50,023 nucleotides of DNA from NCBI GenBank assembly GCA_905477785.1, contig CAJQGR010000019.1, forward strand, positions 1 through 50,023. Direction: 5' to 3'. Both the position numbers and the translations under genes were made by a program. The stretch comes from an uncultured Hellea sp. GTDB lineage: Bacteria > Pseudomonadota > Alphaproteobacteria > Caulobacterales > Maricaulaceae. Of this stretch, positions 7,757 through 18,250 are shown piece by piece; the stretch's first letter is position 1; every line of letters starts with the position of its first letter. The notes beneath the pieces are model-generated. The model ran no database searches, was not told the origin of the DNA, and saw nothing but the letters and a program-made list of their open reading frames with translations.

Positions 7757-10700
7757 CTAATCTATTTCAATCTTATCCAGAGCTAAAGCAATTTCTGGAT
7801 TATAAGTTGAGCCTAAAGGAGGTTGTTTTTCTCGTTTTATTATGCCTTTAAAAAATCGTGAGATATCTACACCTACACCATACATTGCAGGAACCAACAT
7901 TAGTGTAAGGAAAAAGTCAAATAAAACTCCGAAGGCCAATGCTACAACCATAGGCTTTAAAAATTCAGCTTGGGCAGATGTCTCAAAAAGAATCGGCATA
8001 ATGCCAATAAAGGTTGTTACTGAAGTTAACAAAATAGGCCGAAAACGAGCAACGCAAGCGTCTAACAAGGCTTGATAAGCTCCTACACCCTTGGCTCTCA
8101 GGCGGTTTACATAATCAAGTAAAACAAGGTTATCATTAACAGCGACACCTGCGGCAGCGAAAAAACCAAACAGAGACAACATACCAAAGGGCACTCCGGT
8201 TACAATATTACCAAATATCATTCCAACTAGCGCAAAAGGTATTGCAACCATTATTAATAAAGGCTGTGAATATGATTTGAATGCAATAGCAAGTAAGCCA
8301 TACATAATAAATAAGACTGCTATCAAGGAAAGACGGATTTCTTTGATGAAATTAAGCTCTATTTCATCCTGACCAACTTCAATACGAGTCGCCTTTGGAT
8401 GACGTATTTCCCATTGAGGTAAGAAATTTTCTTTAATGTCTTTACTTATTTTCTGAACCTCAGCTTGTTCCCCGCGTATCCTAGCACCTGTGTACTCCAC
8501 ACGCTTTCTATCCCGACGCTGTATTCGAGTTATACCTTCTTCAAAAGAAACATCTGCCACTGAAAATAGAGGAACATCAACACCACTTGCGGATCTTATT
8601 CTTAATTTTTGCAAACTATCTATAGATTCACGAGCATCTTCAGGGTAACGAACCATAACCCTAACATCTTCACCGTTGCGAGGTAACCGCTGTACTTCTT
8701 TTCCATAAAACGCTTCCCTTACCTGACGAGTTACATCTGAAAGACTAATACCAAGGGTTTCTGCGCCTGGCTTTAATGTAAATCTTATTTCACGTGCTGA
8801 ACTTTCTAAACCATCCCATGCACCCGATACAGCACTGAAGCTTTCAATTTCAGATTTAAGGTCTAATATTGCAGACTTTAGTGCGTCTGGGTCAGCGGAG
8901 GCAACTCCGTAGTATAACCCACCTCCTCCTTGGCCCCCGGGACCGTAATCTACACCGTATCGAACCCTGTAGGCATCAGGAATTTCTCCAACATATTGCT
9001 CAAGTTTATCAGCAATATCTTTACTTGAAACAGTAGGTCTAGTTCTGGGGTCAGATAAAGAAAAGAAACCCTGAACACCACGATTTTCTGTAACTGTCCC
9101 GGCTCTTTCTATAATATTTGAATTTACATTAAATTCTTTTTTGGAATTTTTGTTGAGTTCCTCTACCCCAGCTTCAACTTGCTGTCTAACCTGCTCTCTT
9201 CTCTCAAAATTTGTACCTTCAGGAAAGCGAGCATTAAATTCTATCATATCTCCTTCGACTACGGGTATGAATGCCGTTGGAGCCACACCTGCTTGCAGTA
9301 GCATAATAGACATTGCAAATAACCCAACAAAAACTGAGATAGTTATATACCTAAACTTTATCAGTGCCGCTATTATCGGGCGGAATATATTTTGAGCAAA
9401 TAAAACCAGGCTATTCGCAATTTTTGTTTGCAAACGCATCAATTTTCCCTGTTCATTGATATTAACTGGCTTTAGGTGCCTTAAATGAGCAGGTAAAATG
9501 AAGAAGGCTTCTATTAATGAAAATATCAATACTGCGATTACTACTAGGCTTATCTGGCCAAGCATGGCCTGAATTGGGCCCGTCATTAATAAGAAGGGTA
9601 TGAACATTAATATAGTCGTTATAACAGCAAAATAGACTGGCTTAACGACCATACCAGCACCAGCTATAGCACCTCTGTTTCCTGATATTCCATTTTCCAC
9701 ATGGAAATGAATACTTTCACCGACGACAATCGCATCATCAACCACAATTCCAATAACAAGTAAAAAGGCAAAAAGTGATATCATGTTTAATGTGATACCT
9801 ATGTAAGGGGCTATCGCTATTGCACCCATGAATGCCGCAGCAATTCCTGCCGTTACCCAAAATGCTACCGCAGGCCTTAAGAAAAGCATTAAAATTATAA
9901 GGACTAAAATCATTCCCGATACTGCATTGCTTCCTATTAGCTCCATTCGACTATCAAACATTTCTGACCCATCAAACCATATTGAAAAAGTAAGGTCGGG
10001 AGGTAAGTTGGTGTTAATTTCTTCTTCAAATTTTCGAATAGACCTCCCAGCCTCAGTGACATTCATATTATCTGGAGATTGGACTTGAAATATTGCTGCA
10101 TTTTGACCATTAAATTTGGCAGCAAATTTAGCTGAGTCGAATCCGTCTATGACATTAGCTATATCTCGGACACGAATTACGCCCCCATTTAATGTTTGAC
10201 GAACGATAATATCATTAAAGTCTTCTTTATCATTTGCCAAAGATCTCGCTCTTAACTGAAGTTTACCAGCTGCAGTTTCAACAGTACCAGCAGATAAATT
10301 TATCGATGAACGAGAAATAGCGGCAGAGACATCTGAAAAAGTTAAGTTATACTGACGTAATGCGTCCTCAGATATTTCAATCGTTACTTGCTCATCAATT
10401 TTTGTCATTTGATTAGTTAACTGCAACCCAGGGAGTTTAGTTATTTCAAAACGTAGGTCAGTCGCCGCACGCTGTAGCGTTAGTCTGTCAACGTTGCCAT
10501 GAAGTGCAAAATAAAACGTATCTTCTCTAGCATCCCATCTAAAGACTTGAGGCCTGTAGGCATTGGGAGGAAGGTTTTGTATCCCATCAACACGGGATTG
10601 TACTTCATCTAATAGCTTATCGTAATCAATACCTAATTTAGTTCTTACATTGACATTGTAACTTCCTTCACGAGCTGTAGACTCAATATAATCTATCCCA

Positions 10701-10927
10701 TCAAGTCCATCTATGGACTCTTCAATACGGGTAACTATCTGCTCTTCCACATCTCTAGGAGAAGCTCCCGGCCAACCTGAGGATACTGTCATTCCATTGA
10801 TTGTAACTTTTGGAATAAACTCGCGGTCTAAATTACTATAACCAAACACTCCAGCCACAAACATTGTGAACATCATTAAATTCGAAGCTACAGGGTTTTT
10901 TACAAACCAACTTATCAAAGATTTCAT
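7757..10927 (-). CDS. RND efflux pump, inner-membrane subunit (HAE-1/AcrB type)
   Basis: This 1056-aa inner-membrane proton-driven pump is the energy-coupling part of a tripartite exporter. It has the RND layout: one N-terminal membrane helix (about 12-32), a large periplasmic porter region, a block of helices (about 335-550) including GIVVDDAIVVGE with the proton-relay Asp pair near 396, then a second periplasmic region and a second helix block (about 865-1035). The paired motif in the second half reads GVAVNDNLVLLDY. The gene follows the adaptor gene by 20 bp. The family cannot be narrowed to a substrate; hydrophobic drugs, bile-like compounds or lipids are usual for HAE-1 pumps. Confidence 0.94.
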   Translation of the reverse strand: MKSLISWFVKNPVASNLMMFTMFVAGVFGYSNLDREFIPKVTINGMTVSSGWPGASPRDVEEQIVTRIEESIDGLDGIDYIESTAREGSYNVNVRTKLGIDYDKLLDEVQSRVDGIQNLPPNAYRPQVFRWDAREDTFYFALHGNVDRLTLQRAATDLRFEITKLPGLQLTNQMTKIDEQVTIEISEDALRQYNLTFSDVSAAISRSSINLSAGTVETAAGKLQLRARSLANDKEDFNDIIVRQTLNGGVIRVRDIANVIDGFDSAKFAAKFNGQNAAIFQVQSPDNMNVTEAGRSIRKFEEEINTNLPPDLTFSIWFDGSEMFDSRMELIGSNAVSGMILVLIILMLFLRPAVAFWVTAGIAAAFMGAIAIAPYIGITLNMISLFAFLLVIGIVVDDAIVVGESIHFHVENGISGNRGAIAGAGMVVKPVYFAVITTILMFIPFLLMTGPIQAMLGQISLVVIAVLIFSLIEAFFILPAHLRHLKPVNINEQGKLMRLQTKIANSLVLFAQNIFRPIIAALIKFRYITISVFVGLFAMSIMLLQAGVAPTAFIPVVEGDMIEFNARFPEGTNFERREQVRQQVEAGVEELNKNSKKEFNVNSNIIERAGTVTENRGVQGFFSLSDPRTRPTVSSKDIADKLEQYVGEIPDAYRVRYGVDYGPGGQGGGGLYYGVASADPDALKSAILDLKSEIESFSAVSGAWDGLESSAREIRFTLKPGAETLGISLSDVTRQVREAFYGKEVQRLPRNGEDVRVMVRYPEDARESIDSLQKLRIRSASGVDVPLFSVADVSFEEGITRIQRRDRKRVEYTGARIRGEQAEVQKISKDIKENFLPQWEIRHPKATRIEVGQDEIELNFIKEIRLSLIAVLFIMYGLLAIAFKSYSQPLLIMVAIPFALVGMIFGNIVTGVPFGMLSLFGFFAAAGVAVNDNLVLLDYVNRLRAKGVGAYQALLDACVARFRPILLTSVTTFIGIMPILFETSAQAEFLKPMVVALAFGVLFDFFLTLMLVPAMYGVGVDISRFFKGIIKREKQPPLGSTYNPEIALALDKIEID

Positions 10928-10947
10928 TAGTTATTATTCCTTATTAA

Positions 10948-12273
10948 CTATGACTTTTTCTTGTTCTTTTTCTTAGATTTAGTCTCTTTACTCTTGTCTT
11001 CTTTATTGGCCTCAAGCTTTTTCATCCAATCAGGCTTGGGTGGATCTACAAGGATATTATCAGGGTTATTAACATCTAAAGCGCGTAAAGTCATTGATAC
11101 TCGCGACCTTTCCATTGGAGAAAGAACGACCAACTCTCCTTCATCAACACCGCCAAGAAGCACTGCTCTTTCACTATCAGAGTCAAGCACGTCAACTTTT
11201 CGAATATCAGTCTTGCCTTTATTATTAACTATATACACCTCATTATCAGGTCTTAATCCATCCCTCGGTAAAACAATTACTTCTTGATAAACTTTTCCTG
11301 CAATTTCTGCATCAACAAATAGACCAGGTGCAAGTGGATAGCCATTTTCTGATGCACCTAAACCATAAGGATCGACCACTTCAGCAATGGCAAATAAAGC
11401 ACGGGTCTGAGTATCATATGTACTTGCTGTGCGCATTATTTTACCACTCCAATATCTACGTTTACCCCCAATAATGGCACTTAATTTAACATCTATTGCT
11501 GACGCTCTATTTTTTGCCACATAAGCAACAGGAAGGTCCATTTTTGATAGATCTCTATCACTTAATGGAAGACGAACCTCAACTATGCTTGTAGAAAAGA
11601 TACGACCTAATGTGCGTCCTGGGGATACAAACTGTCCGATATCCGAATTTTTCGTTTTAACACGGCCAGTAAAAGGAGAGCGAACCTCAGTGCGTTTCAA
11701 TTGAAGATTAGCAGAAGCAAGCTCAGCCTCAGCAGCCTGCAAAGAAGCAAGTGCTTGGGCCTGTTGCGGCAAGCGCAGCGCTAAAGGGCTGGGTTCGCCG
11801 CGCCCTAACTCAAGGTAATCTTTTTTTGCTATTTCACCTTCAGCCTTTTCCCGAATTAAAGACTGTTCTGCCTGAGCCACTTGTGCTTGAGCCCTGATAA
11901 CAGATACTTTATAATCGGAGTCTTCAATTCGTAAAAGTACTTCACCTTTTTTAATTATTCCGCCTTCAATAAAATTAGGTGAAACAAATACAATTTTACC
12001 TCCAACTTCAGGTACTAGGTCGATTTCTGTTTGCGGCCTTGCTTCACCCTGAGTTTTAACTTCTAATTGTATATCATCTAAGACGGCGTAATCAGCAAGA
12101 ACTGCTAATGTATTAAATGCTCGCTTTTTTTCTTCTGGCTTGCTGTTATATTTTATTATAACAGACCCTAAAAATATAAATCCAATTATACAAAGAATTG
12201 GCACTATATAACTAAAAACTCTTTTCATAAAACTTACTTTTGAAAATTTTTTTATATTTGAATCTACTATCAT
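10948..12273 (-). CDS. efflux RND transporter periplasmic adaptor subunit (MFP)
   Basis: This is a 441-aa membrane fusion protein that bridges the inner-membrane pump and the outer-membrane channel. It has an N-terminal membrane anchor (about 18-42), a lipoyl-like half (DLVPEVGGKIVFVSPNFIEG), an Ala/Gln/Glu-rich helical hairpin (about 130-190), the returning half (TEVRSPFTGRVKTKNSDIGQ) and a beta-barrel region (about 225-330). The C-terminus is a Lys-rich tail, which is unusual but low in complexity. The ATG overlaps the stop of the upstream channel gene as ATGA, and an AGGA sequence sits at a suitable distance, so I keep this start. A second ATG at codon 16 is possible. Confidence 0.93.
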   Translation of the reverse strand: MIVDSNIKKFSKVSFMKRVFSYIVPILCIIGFIFLGSVIIKYNSKPEEKKRAFNTLAVLADYAVLDDIQLEVKTQGEARPQTEIDLVPEVGGKIVFVSPNFIEGGIIKKGEVLLRIEDSDYKVSVIRAQAQVAQAEQSLIREKAEGEIAKKDYLELGRGEPSPLALRLPQQAQALASLQAAEAELASANLQLKRTEVRSPFTGRVKTKNSDIGQFVSPGRTLGRIFSTSIVEVRLPLSDRDLSKMDLPVAYVAKNRASAIDVKLSAIIGGKRRYWSGKIMRTASTYDTQTRALFAIAEVVDPYGLGASENGYPLAPGLFVDAEIAGKVYQEVIVLPRDGLRPDNEVYIVNNKGKTDIRKVDVLDSDSERAVLLGGVDEGELVVLSPMERSRVSMTLRALDVNNPDNILVDPPKPDWMKKLEANKEDKSKETKSKKKNKKKS

Positions 12274-13721
12274 TTTAGTACGTCCTCTACGACCTCAGAA
12301 ACTAAAGCTTGTTTAACCGAAAGTTCATTAAGTATTTCTATGCCACCCCCCAATGCTACATGCATCCGCACTCGATTGGATAATCGCTCTTTACGAGAGC
12401 TAATAAGTTGTCCTTCCGCGGAAAAACTACGTGATTGTGAATCTAACAATTGGAGTATTGTTGCCAAACCTTCGGTATAACGAAGTTCTAAACGGCTTTC
12501 GGCCTTTTTTGCTTCATTGAGTGAAACCCTTAATGCATTTTCTTGCTCAAGAAGTCTCTGCTCGCTTTCGATAGCATTTTCTACCTCTAGGTAAGCGTTA
12601 AGAACTAATCCAGCATATGACTCCAATTGGGACTTCATAACCGATTTTTGTTGTGAAATATTTGCTTTAAGTCTTCCTCCTTGGAATAAAGGGGCAGATA
12701 TACCACCAACCAGCGAGGCAGCTAATGCATCTAGTTCAAAAAAGTCATTCAGGTTTCGAGAGGCTAAAGAGCCACTACCATCCAATGTTATTCGAGGAAG
12801 TAAGTTTTTCTTAGCAATTTCTATTTGAAATCCTTGAGACTTCAAACGGTATTCAGCTGCCAATAAATCAGGTCGCTTCCTTAAAACATATCCAGGGGTT
12901 CCAATTCCTTTTAGTTTGGGCAGTGTAGGAAGGTCTGAAGGCGCTTTAAGCTCTGCAGCTGGGTATCTACGTAAAAGTATTTCAACGCGACGGGTCGCTG
13001 ATGACAATCTTTGCATTTGTAGAGATTGTGAAGCTTGGGCGCTAGCTAAAGATGATCTTGCCAACCTGACATCTGACGATCCTGAAACACCCCCTTCAAA
13101 TCGTCTTTGCGTTAGCTCTAAAGCTCTTGTCTTGGTTGTAAGCGTACGGTCAGATAACTCTAAGAGCAATTGTGCTTCAATAAGGTCAAACCATGCTAAG
13201 CTCACTTGGCCAGCCACAGAAAGGCGAGCACTATCATAATCTGCTGAAACAGCTTTAAGGTCCGAGAGACTTGCATCTACGGTGTTTTCTATTCGTTCCC
13301 ACAAATCATACTCCCAGCTGGCAGAAAGTCCTGCAGACATATTTGTTGAACTTGGAAGAGTGCCAGCATTTTCATTTCTAGTTAATCTTGAGTTAGCACT
13401 TAAAGATGGAAATCGTTCAGACCTAGAAATATCCAAACGGGCATTGGCAGCTTCAACACGGTATCTTGCGGCAAGCATGCTTGGGTTTGATAAAAACGCT
13501 TCTTGAACAAGACTTATTAAGGCTGGGTCTGAAAAACTATCAACCCAATGTATAGTAGGCAATTCAGTTTGTGATGAATTGGTCCACATTTCGGAAACGG
13601 GGATTATGGAAACAGGTAAATTATTTCCAAATTCTGCGTTAGTGTTCTTAATATCACTTAGACTTGCGCAACTGGTAAGTAAAGTTCCTAACAGTAGAGA
13701 AATAATAGTCTTGTTAATCAC
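12270..13721 (-). CDS. outer-membrane efflux lipoprotein (NodT/OprM family)
   Basis: This TolC-like outer-membrane channel of the tripartite pump is about 483 aa. Two OEP repeats are visible (about 70-260 and 280-470), each with long Ala/Leu/Arg-rich helices. The start is chosen at the GTG at 13721, because AGGAG lies 5 nt upstream and it gives a clean lipoprotein signal, MINKTIISLLLGTLLTSC. A TTG at 13739 would add six residues but has no ribosome site. The acylated Cys fits the NodT family. It is the first gene of the minus-strand operon channel-adaptor-pump-peptidase, and the stop overlaps the adaptor start by 4 bp, which implies translational coupling. Confidence 0.93.
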   Translation of the reverse strand: MINKTIISLLLGTLLTSCASLSDIKNTNAEFGNNLPVSIIPVSEMWTNSSQTELPTIHWVDSFSDPALISLVQEAFLSNPSMLAARYRVEAANARLDISRSERFPSLSANSRLTRNENAGTLPSSTNMSAGLSASWEYDLWERIENTVDASLSDLKAVSADYDSARLSVAGQVSLAWFDLIEAQLLLELSDRTLTTKTRALELTQRRFEGGVSGSSDVRLARSSLASAQASQSLQMQRLSSATRRVEILLRRYPAAELKAPSDLPTLPKLKGIGTPGYVLRKRPDLLAAEYRLKSQGFQIEIAKKNLLPRITLDGSGSLASRNLNDFFELDALAASLVGGISAPLFQGGRLKANISQQKSVMKSQLESYAGLVLNAYLEVENAIESEQRLLEQENALRVSLNEAKKAESRLELRYTEGLATILQLLDSQSRSFSAEGQLISSRKERLSNRVRMHVALGGGIEILNELSVKQALVSEVVEDVLK

Positions 13722-13753
13722 AACCACTCCTCTCAACAAAATTCCATTAAAAT

Positions 13754-13774
13754 CTTAATTCTTAATTCTTAATT
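13754..13774 (+). repeat. three tandem CTTAATT heptamers in the efflux/phoR divergent region
   Basis: CTTAATT occurs three times head to tail, 33 bp upstream of the efflux operon start and about 210 bp upstream of the PhoR-like gene. It is the only clear short tandem repeat in this 264-bp divergent control region. It may be a regulator-binding array or simple slippage in AT-rich DNA. The 7-bp period does not fit the 11-bp period of PhoB sites. Confidence 0.6.
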
Positions 13775-13985
13775 ATAAACTTATATTATTATTTATTGTA
13801 CTAAGAGTAATACGCTATAGCTACTGCAAAAAGTTCATACAATCCCTAAAGTAAATGATTACAAGAATTTAATTAACTTAACTCCTAGTCGCTTATAACT
13901 AATAGACTGAGAAGTAAAGGTTACATTTTTATAATAATCTTAAAAGATCTATTTTTTTATTTAGAATTACAATATAATAAAACAC

Positions 13986-15113
13986 ATGAATAATCTGACA
14001 GACAACACATCAATAAATACGCTTCTAAAAATGATGGATAATATAAAAAATGGAGCTATTATAATTGATGATAATTGCAATATTAAACACACCAACAAAA
14101 CCGCAAAAAAATTATTAGGAAAAAATTATCACAATCAAGGAATTTTAGAATTTCTAGGTGATAAAGAAGTAAATTCCAATATAAAAAAGGTTTTTTCCGG
14201 AAAAATCCCTGAGCCAACTACCTATCGTATAGATAAGCCTGTCATTCAACATATACGTGTTTTAATTTCACCTTTTGAACCAGATATAAAGATATCACAA
14301 AAAAATCTAGCTCTAATTATTTTAAACGACATAACAGAATATATATTTATGCAAAGTCAAAGAAGTGATTTTCTAGCTAATGCCTCTCATGAACTAAAAA
14401 CTCCTGTGGCATCACTTTTAGGTTATATTGAAACACTTAAGGGGCACGCAAAAAATGATGAAGAGGCTCGTGAGAAATTTCTATCCATTATGCATACTCA
14501 GGCTGAAAGAATGCAACATCTCATAAATGATTTACTTTCTTTGCTTAAAATTGAACAAATAGAGCATATTGTACCTAATCAGGCTTTTGATTTATCTCAA
14601 GCAGTTGAAACAGCCCTAGAGACTCTTAGTCCCTTGGCTTTTAAGCGAAATATAAAAATTAATTTTCCTCCAAGTGGGACTAAGTTCGTTAAGGGAGATT
14701 ATGATGAAATAGTACAAGTAATAATAAACTTAGTTCATAATGCGATAAAAATTTCAAAAAAAAATACTCATATAAATATAATAATATGCTCTCAAAATGT
14801 ATGCAATTCTAGCTTTAGTACTAACTCAAAAGAAGTAAATTCAAGAGTAATAGTTCCTATTTACGAGCCAAATACTCCACATTATTGTTTACAGATAAAA
14901 GATAATGGTCCTGGATTTACAAAAAATCATATACCGCGAATTGGCGAAAGGTTTTACAGAATAGCCGGCGATCTAGATTCACAAGAAAAAGGCACAGGTT
15001 TAGGCTTAGCAATTGTAAAGCATATTATTATGCGGCATCGCGGGGGATTAGAGTTAAAAACTGCAGTGGGTAAAGGTTCTGAATTTTGCATTTCGCTGCC
15101 GGTCAACGAATAA
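13986..15113 (+). CDS. phoR: PhoR-like sensor histidine kinase without membrane anchor
   Basis: This 375-aa kinase resembles PhoR. It has a PAS-like N-terminal region (about 15-120), then HisKA with FLANASHELKTPVASLLGY (phospho-acceptor His135), N-box INLVHNAIKIS (247-257), G1 DNGPG (306-310), F-box ERFYR (321-325) and G2 GTGLGL (336-341). There are no membrane helices, and the frame is closed by a TAG a few codons upstream, so the protein is predicted to be soluble. A low-complexity insertion (about 272-299) splits the ATPase domain between the N and G1 boxes. It is followed 87 bp later by the PhoB-like regulator. The phosphate role is inferred from this pairing and from sequence type; another OmpR-type signalling role is possible. 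Confidence 0.82.
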   Translation: MNNLTDNTSINTLLKMMDNIKNGAIIIDDNCNIKHTNKTAKKLLGKNYHNQGILEFLGDKEVNSNIKKVFSGKIPEPTTYRIDKPVIQHIRVLISPFEPDIKISQKNLALIILNDITEYIFMQSQRSDFLANASHELKTPVASLLGYIETLKGHAKNDEEAREKFLSIMHTQAERMQHLINDLLSLLKIEQIEHIVPNQAFDLSQAVETALETLSPLAFKRNIKINFPPSGTKFVKGDYDEIVQVIINLVHNAIKISKKNTHINIIICSQNVCNSSFSTNSKEVNSRVIVPIYEPNTPHYCLQIKDNGPGFTKNHIPRIGERFYRIAGDLDSQEKGTGLGLAIVKHIIMRHRGGLELKTAVGKGSEFCISLPVNE

Positions 15114-15132
15114 TCCTGAAATATTCATCAAA

Positions 15133-15150
15133 ATGTCATATATTAATTAT
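15133..15150 (+). promoter_or_regulatory. weak Pho-box-like site upstream of phoB
   Basis: ATGTCATATATTAATTAT agrees with the 18-mer PhoB consensus at 12 of 18 positions, again with a good first half (TGTCAT) and a poor second half. It lies 50 bp before the PhoB-like start codon, where an autoregulatory site would be expected. The local AT content makes a chance match plausible. Confidence 0.2.
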
Positions 15151-15200
15151 AAACTTGATGATAATGGTTAACGGATTTTTAAGGAGCTAAAGATCTAAAT

Positions 15201-15890
15201 ATGAAACCATATGTTTTAGTAGTGGAAGATGAAGACTCACTAAGTACCCTCTTACAGTATAATTTTGAAAAAGAAGGTTATGAAGTAGAAATTGCCAAAG
15301 ATGGTGAAGAAGCATTATTGAAAATAAATGAGCGAAAGCCTGATATAATTCTTCTCGATTGGATGCTCCCAAAACTGTCGGGTATAGAAGTATGCCGCAG
15401 ATTAAGGCTTAATAAAAATCAACAGAAAATTCCTGTCATTATGTTAACAGCAAGGGGTGATGAAACTGATAAAATTACTGGTTTAGACTACGGAGCAGAT
15501 GACTACGTTCTTAAACCATTTTCTTTACCTCTACTATTTGCTCGAACTCGTGCTTTAATACGACGATCAAGCTCTTCAATAGTTGAAGAAATTTTAACTT
15601 CTGGTAATATCGAAATTGATACTAAAGCATTACGTGTTAAAATAAATCACAATCAAGTCCATCTTGGACCAACTGAATTTCGACTGCTAGAACATTTTAT
15701 TAGTAATCCTGGAAGAGTTTATTCCCGAGAGCAACTACTCGATTCGGTATGGGGACGTAATATATTCGTTGAGGCGCGAACAGTAGATGTTCATATTGGA
15801 AGACTAAGAAAAATACTTAAACAAAACGGAGCAAATGATACAATAAGAACTGTGAGATCCGCGGGATATTCTTTTGAAATAAAACAATAA
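15201..15890 (+). CDS. phoB: PhoB-like response regulator (OmpR family)
   Basis: This is a 229-aa DNA-binding response regulator. The receiver domain (1-120) has the acidic pocket VVEDED (7-12), phospho-acceptor Asp53 in LLDWMLP, and the conserved DDYVLKPFS with Lys near 106. The C-terminal winged helix (about 130-227) includes LGPTEFRLLEHFISNPGRVY and VDVHIGRLRKIL, typical of PhoB. It follows the PhoR-like kinase on the same strand. AGGAG lies 14 nt upstream of the ATG, a slightly long spacing. In many alphaproteobacteria pstSCAB-phoU separates phoR and phoB; here they are adjacent. Assignment to phosphate control is likely but not proven. Confidence 0.88.
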   Translation: MKPYVLVVEDEDSLSTLLQYNFEKEGYEVEIAKDGEEALLKINERKPDIILLDWMLPKLSGIEVCRRLRLNKNQQKIPVIMLTARGDETDKITGLDYGADDYVLKPFSLPLLFARTRALIRRSSSSIVEEILTSGNIEIDTKALRVKINHNQVHLGPTEFRLLEHFISNPGRVYSREQLLDSVWGRNIFVEARTVDVHIGRLRKILKQNGANDTIRTVRSAGYSFEIKQ

Positions 15891-16071
15891 AACTGTATAA
15901 TAACGCATAATAATTAAGGCTTAATAATATAATTTTTCTTACCAAGTTGTAATAAAATAATATTTGAAATTTATAATAAATTAAACTTTAATGAGCTAAG
16001 CTAGGTTGTTATTTTTTATTACTTACAAATTCAAACATATCTATATTAATTAAGACATTTAAGGGCATAAA

Positions 16072-16515
16072 ATGAAGAAATTTATATCGCTAATTACTTT
16101 AATATCTTTAACTTCTTGCGCAACGGCTTCTTTTGATATTTCATCTTATTCACCTGTTATGGATGTTAGAGAAGGCGAGTATGAAATTCATGCAAAAGAC
16201 CTTAAGGAATGTCGTTATTTAGGCATGAAAGCTCGTGACCAATATGAAAAGCAGAGAGATAAAGAAAAAAATAAGGCATTTAGTAATGCAGTTGTTGGCG
16301 CTTTAGTGGGTGCAACTTTAGGCGCTGTAATTGATGGTGGTGATGGAGCAGCGGATGGAGCAGTCATCGGAGGAGCAGTAGGTGTAGCATCAGGTGCTGA
16401 GCAAGTGGATTTCAGTCGCAAATTCGTCAAGCTAGGGCCCGCAGGAATAGTTGATGATTGTATGTCAGAACGTGGATGGTCTATCTTAAGCGCTAGAGGT
16501 ATGGGTGGTGGTTAA
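16072..16515 (+). CDS. glycine-zipper lipoprotein, function unknown
   Basis: This is a 147-aa predicted lipoprotein. The N-terminus MKKFISLITLISLTSC has a lipobox with Cys16. A charged segment (about 45-70) is followed by a glycine-zipper region (about 74-108: VVGALVGATLGAVIDGG then GAVIGGAVGVASG), which could insert into or pack against a membrane. This resembles glycine-zipper envelope lipoproteins, but I do not recognise a named family. It stands alone between phoB and rpmF, with about 180-200 bp of non-coding sequence on each side, so it is probably monocistronic. Confidence 0.82.
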   Translation: MKKFISLITLISLTSCATASFDISSYSPVMDVREGEYEIHAKDLKECRYLGMKARDQYEKQRDKEKNKAFSNAVVGALVGATLGAVIDGGDGAADGAVIGGAVGVASGAEQVDFSRKFVKLGPAGIVDDCMSERGWSILSARGMGGG

Positions 16516-16711
16516 TAAAAAATGATGGAAATATAAACTAACTTCAAGGCGTTATTTTTAGGCATAACATTTTTAAGATAAGCACAATTATTAAAAGCTC
16601 TCAAAATCTGTTGATATTAAGCTTGAAACCCATATCAGTTTACGCTAGTAGGCCGTCATTCAATAGGTAGTAAAACTACTTAATCATTTTATTAATCAAA
16701 TGGAGGCCCTG

Positions 16712-16891
16712 ATGGCTGTCCCAAAAAGTAAAATTTCTAACTCACGCCGCGGAATGCGCCGAGCTCATGACAAGCTCTCTGCAATTAATTACGTAGAAGA
16801 CAAAGATAGCGGTGAACTACGCCGGCAACACCACATTGACCTCAAGTCAGGCATGTATAGAGGTCGTCAAGTAATCGCACCTAAAGATTAA
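16712..16891 (+). CDS. rpmF: 50S ribosomal protein L32
   Basis: This 59-aa ribosomal protein of the large subunit begins [20 protein letters not shown], the L32 signature, and ends VIAPKD. It lacks the zinc-ribbon cysteines, so it is the Cys-less form. The start is the ATG at 16712 because GGAGG lies 5 nt upstream; an ATG at 16700 would add MEAL and overlaps that ribosome site. It is 29 bp upstream of eno and may be cotranscribed with it. In many alphaproteobacteria rpmF is near lipid genes rather than eno, so this position is mildly unusual. Confidence 0.96.
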   Translation: MAVPKSKISNSRRGMRRAHDKLSAINYVEDKDSGELRRQHHIDLKSGMYRGRQVIAPKD

Positions 16892-16920
16892 AATGCATAT
16901 ATTCTTTAGGGTCTCTTTAA

Positions 16921-18201
<1,281 letters not shown>

Positions 18202-18250
18202 ATCATAAATATTAACTGCTTGCTAACCATAGTAAGTCAATACTCATGAC

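Noticed and set aside
18219-18236. Hairpin after eno (7 bp with one G-T pair, 4-nt loop)
   Set aside because: There is no following T-run and ftsB begins a few bases later, so it is unlikely to be a terminator.
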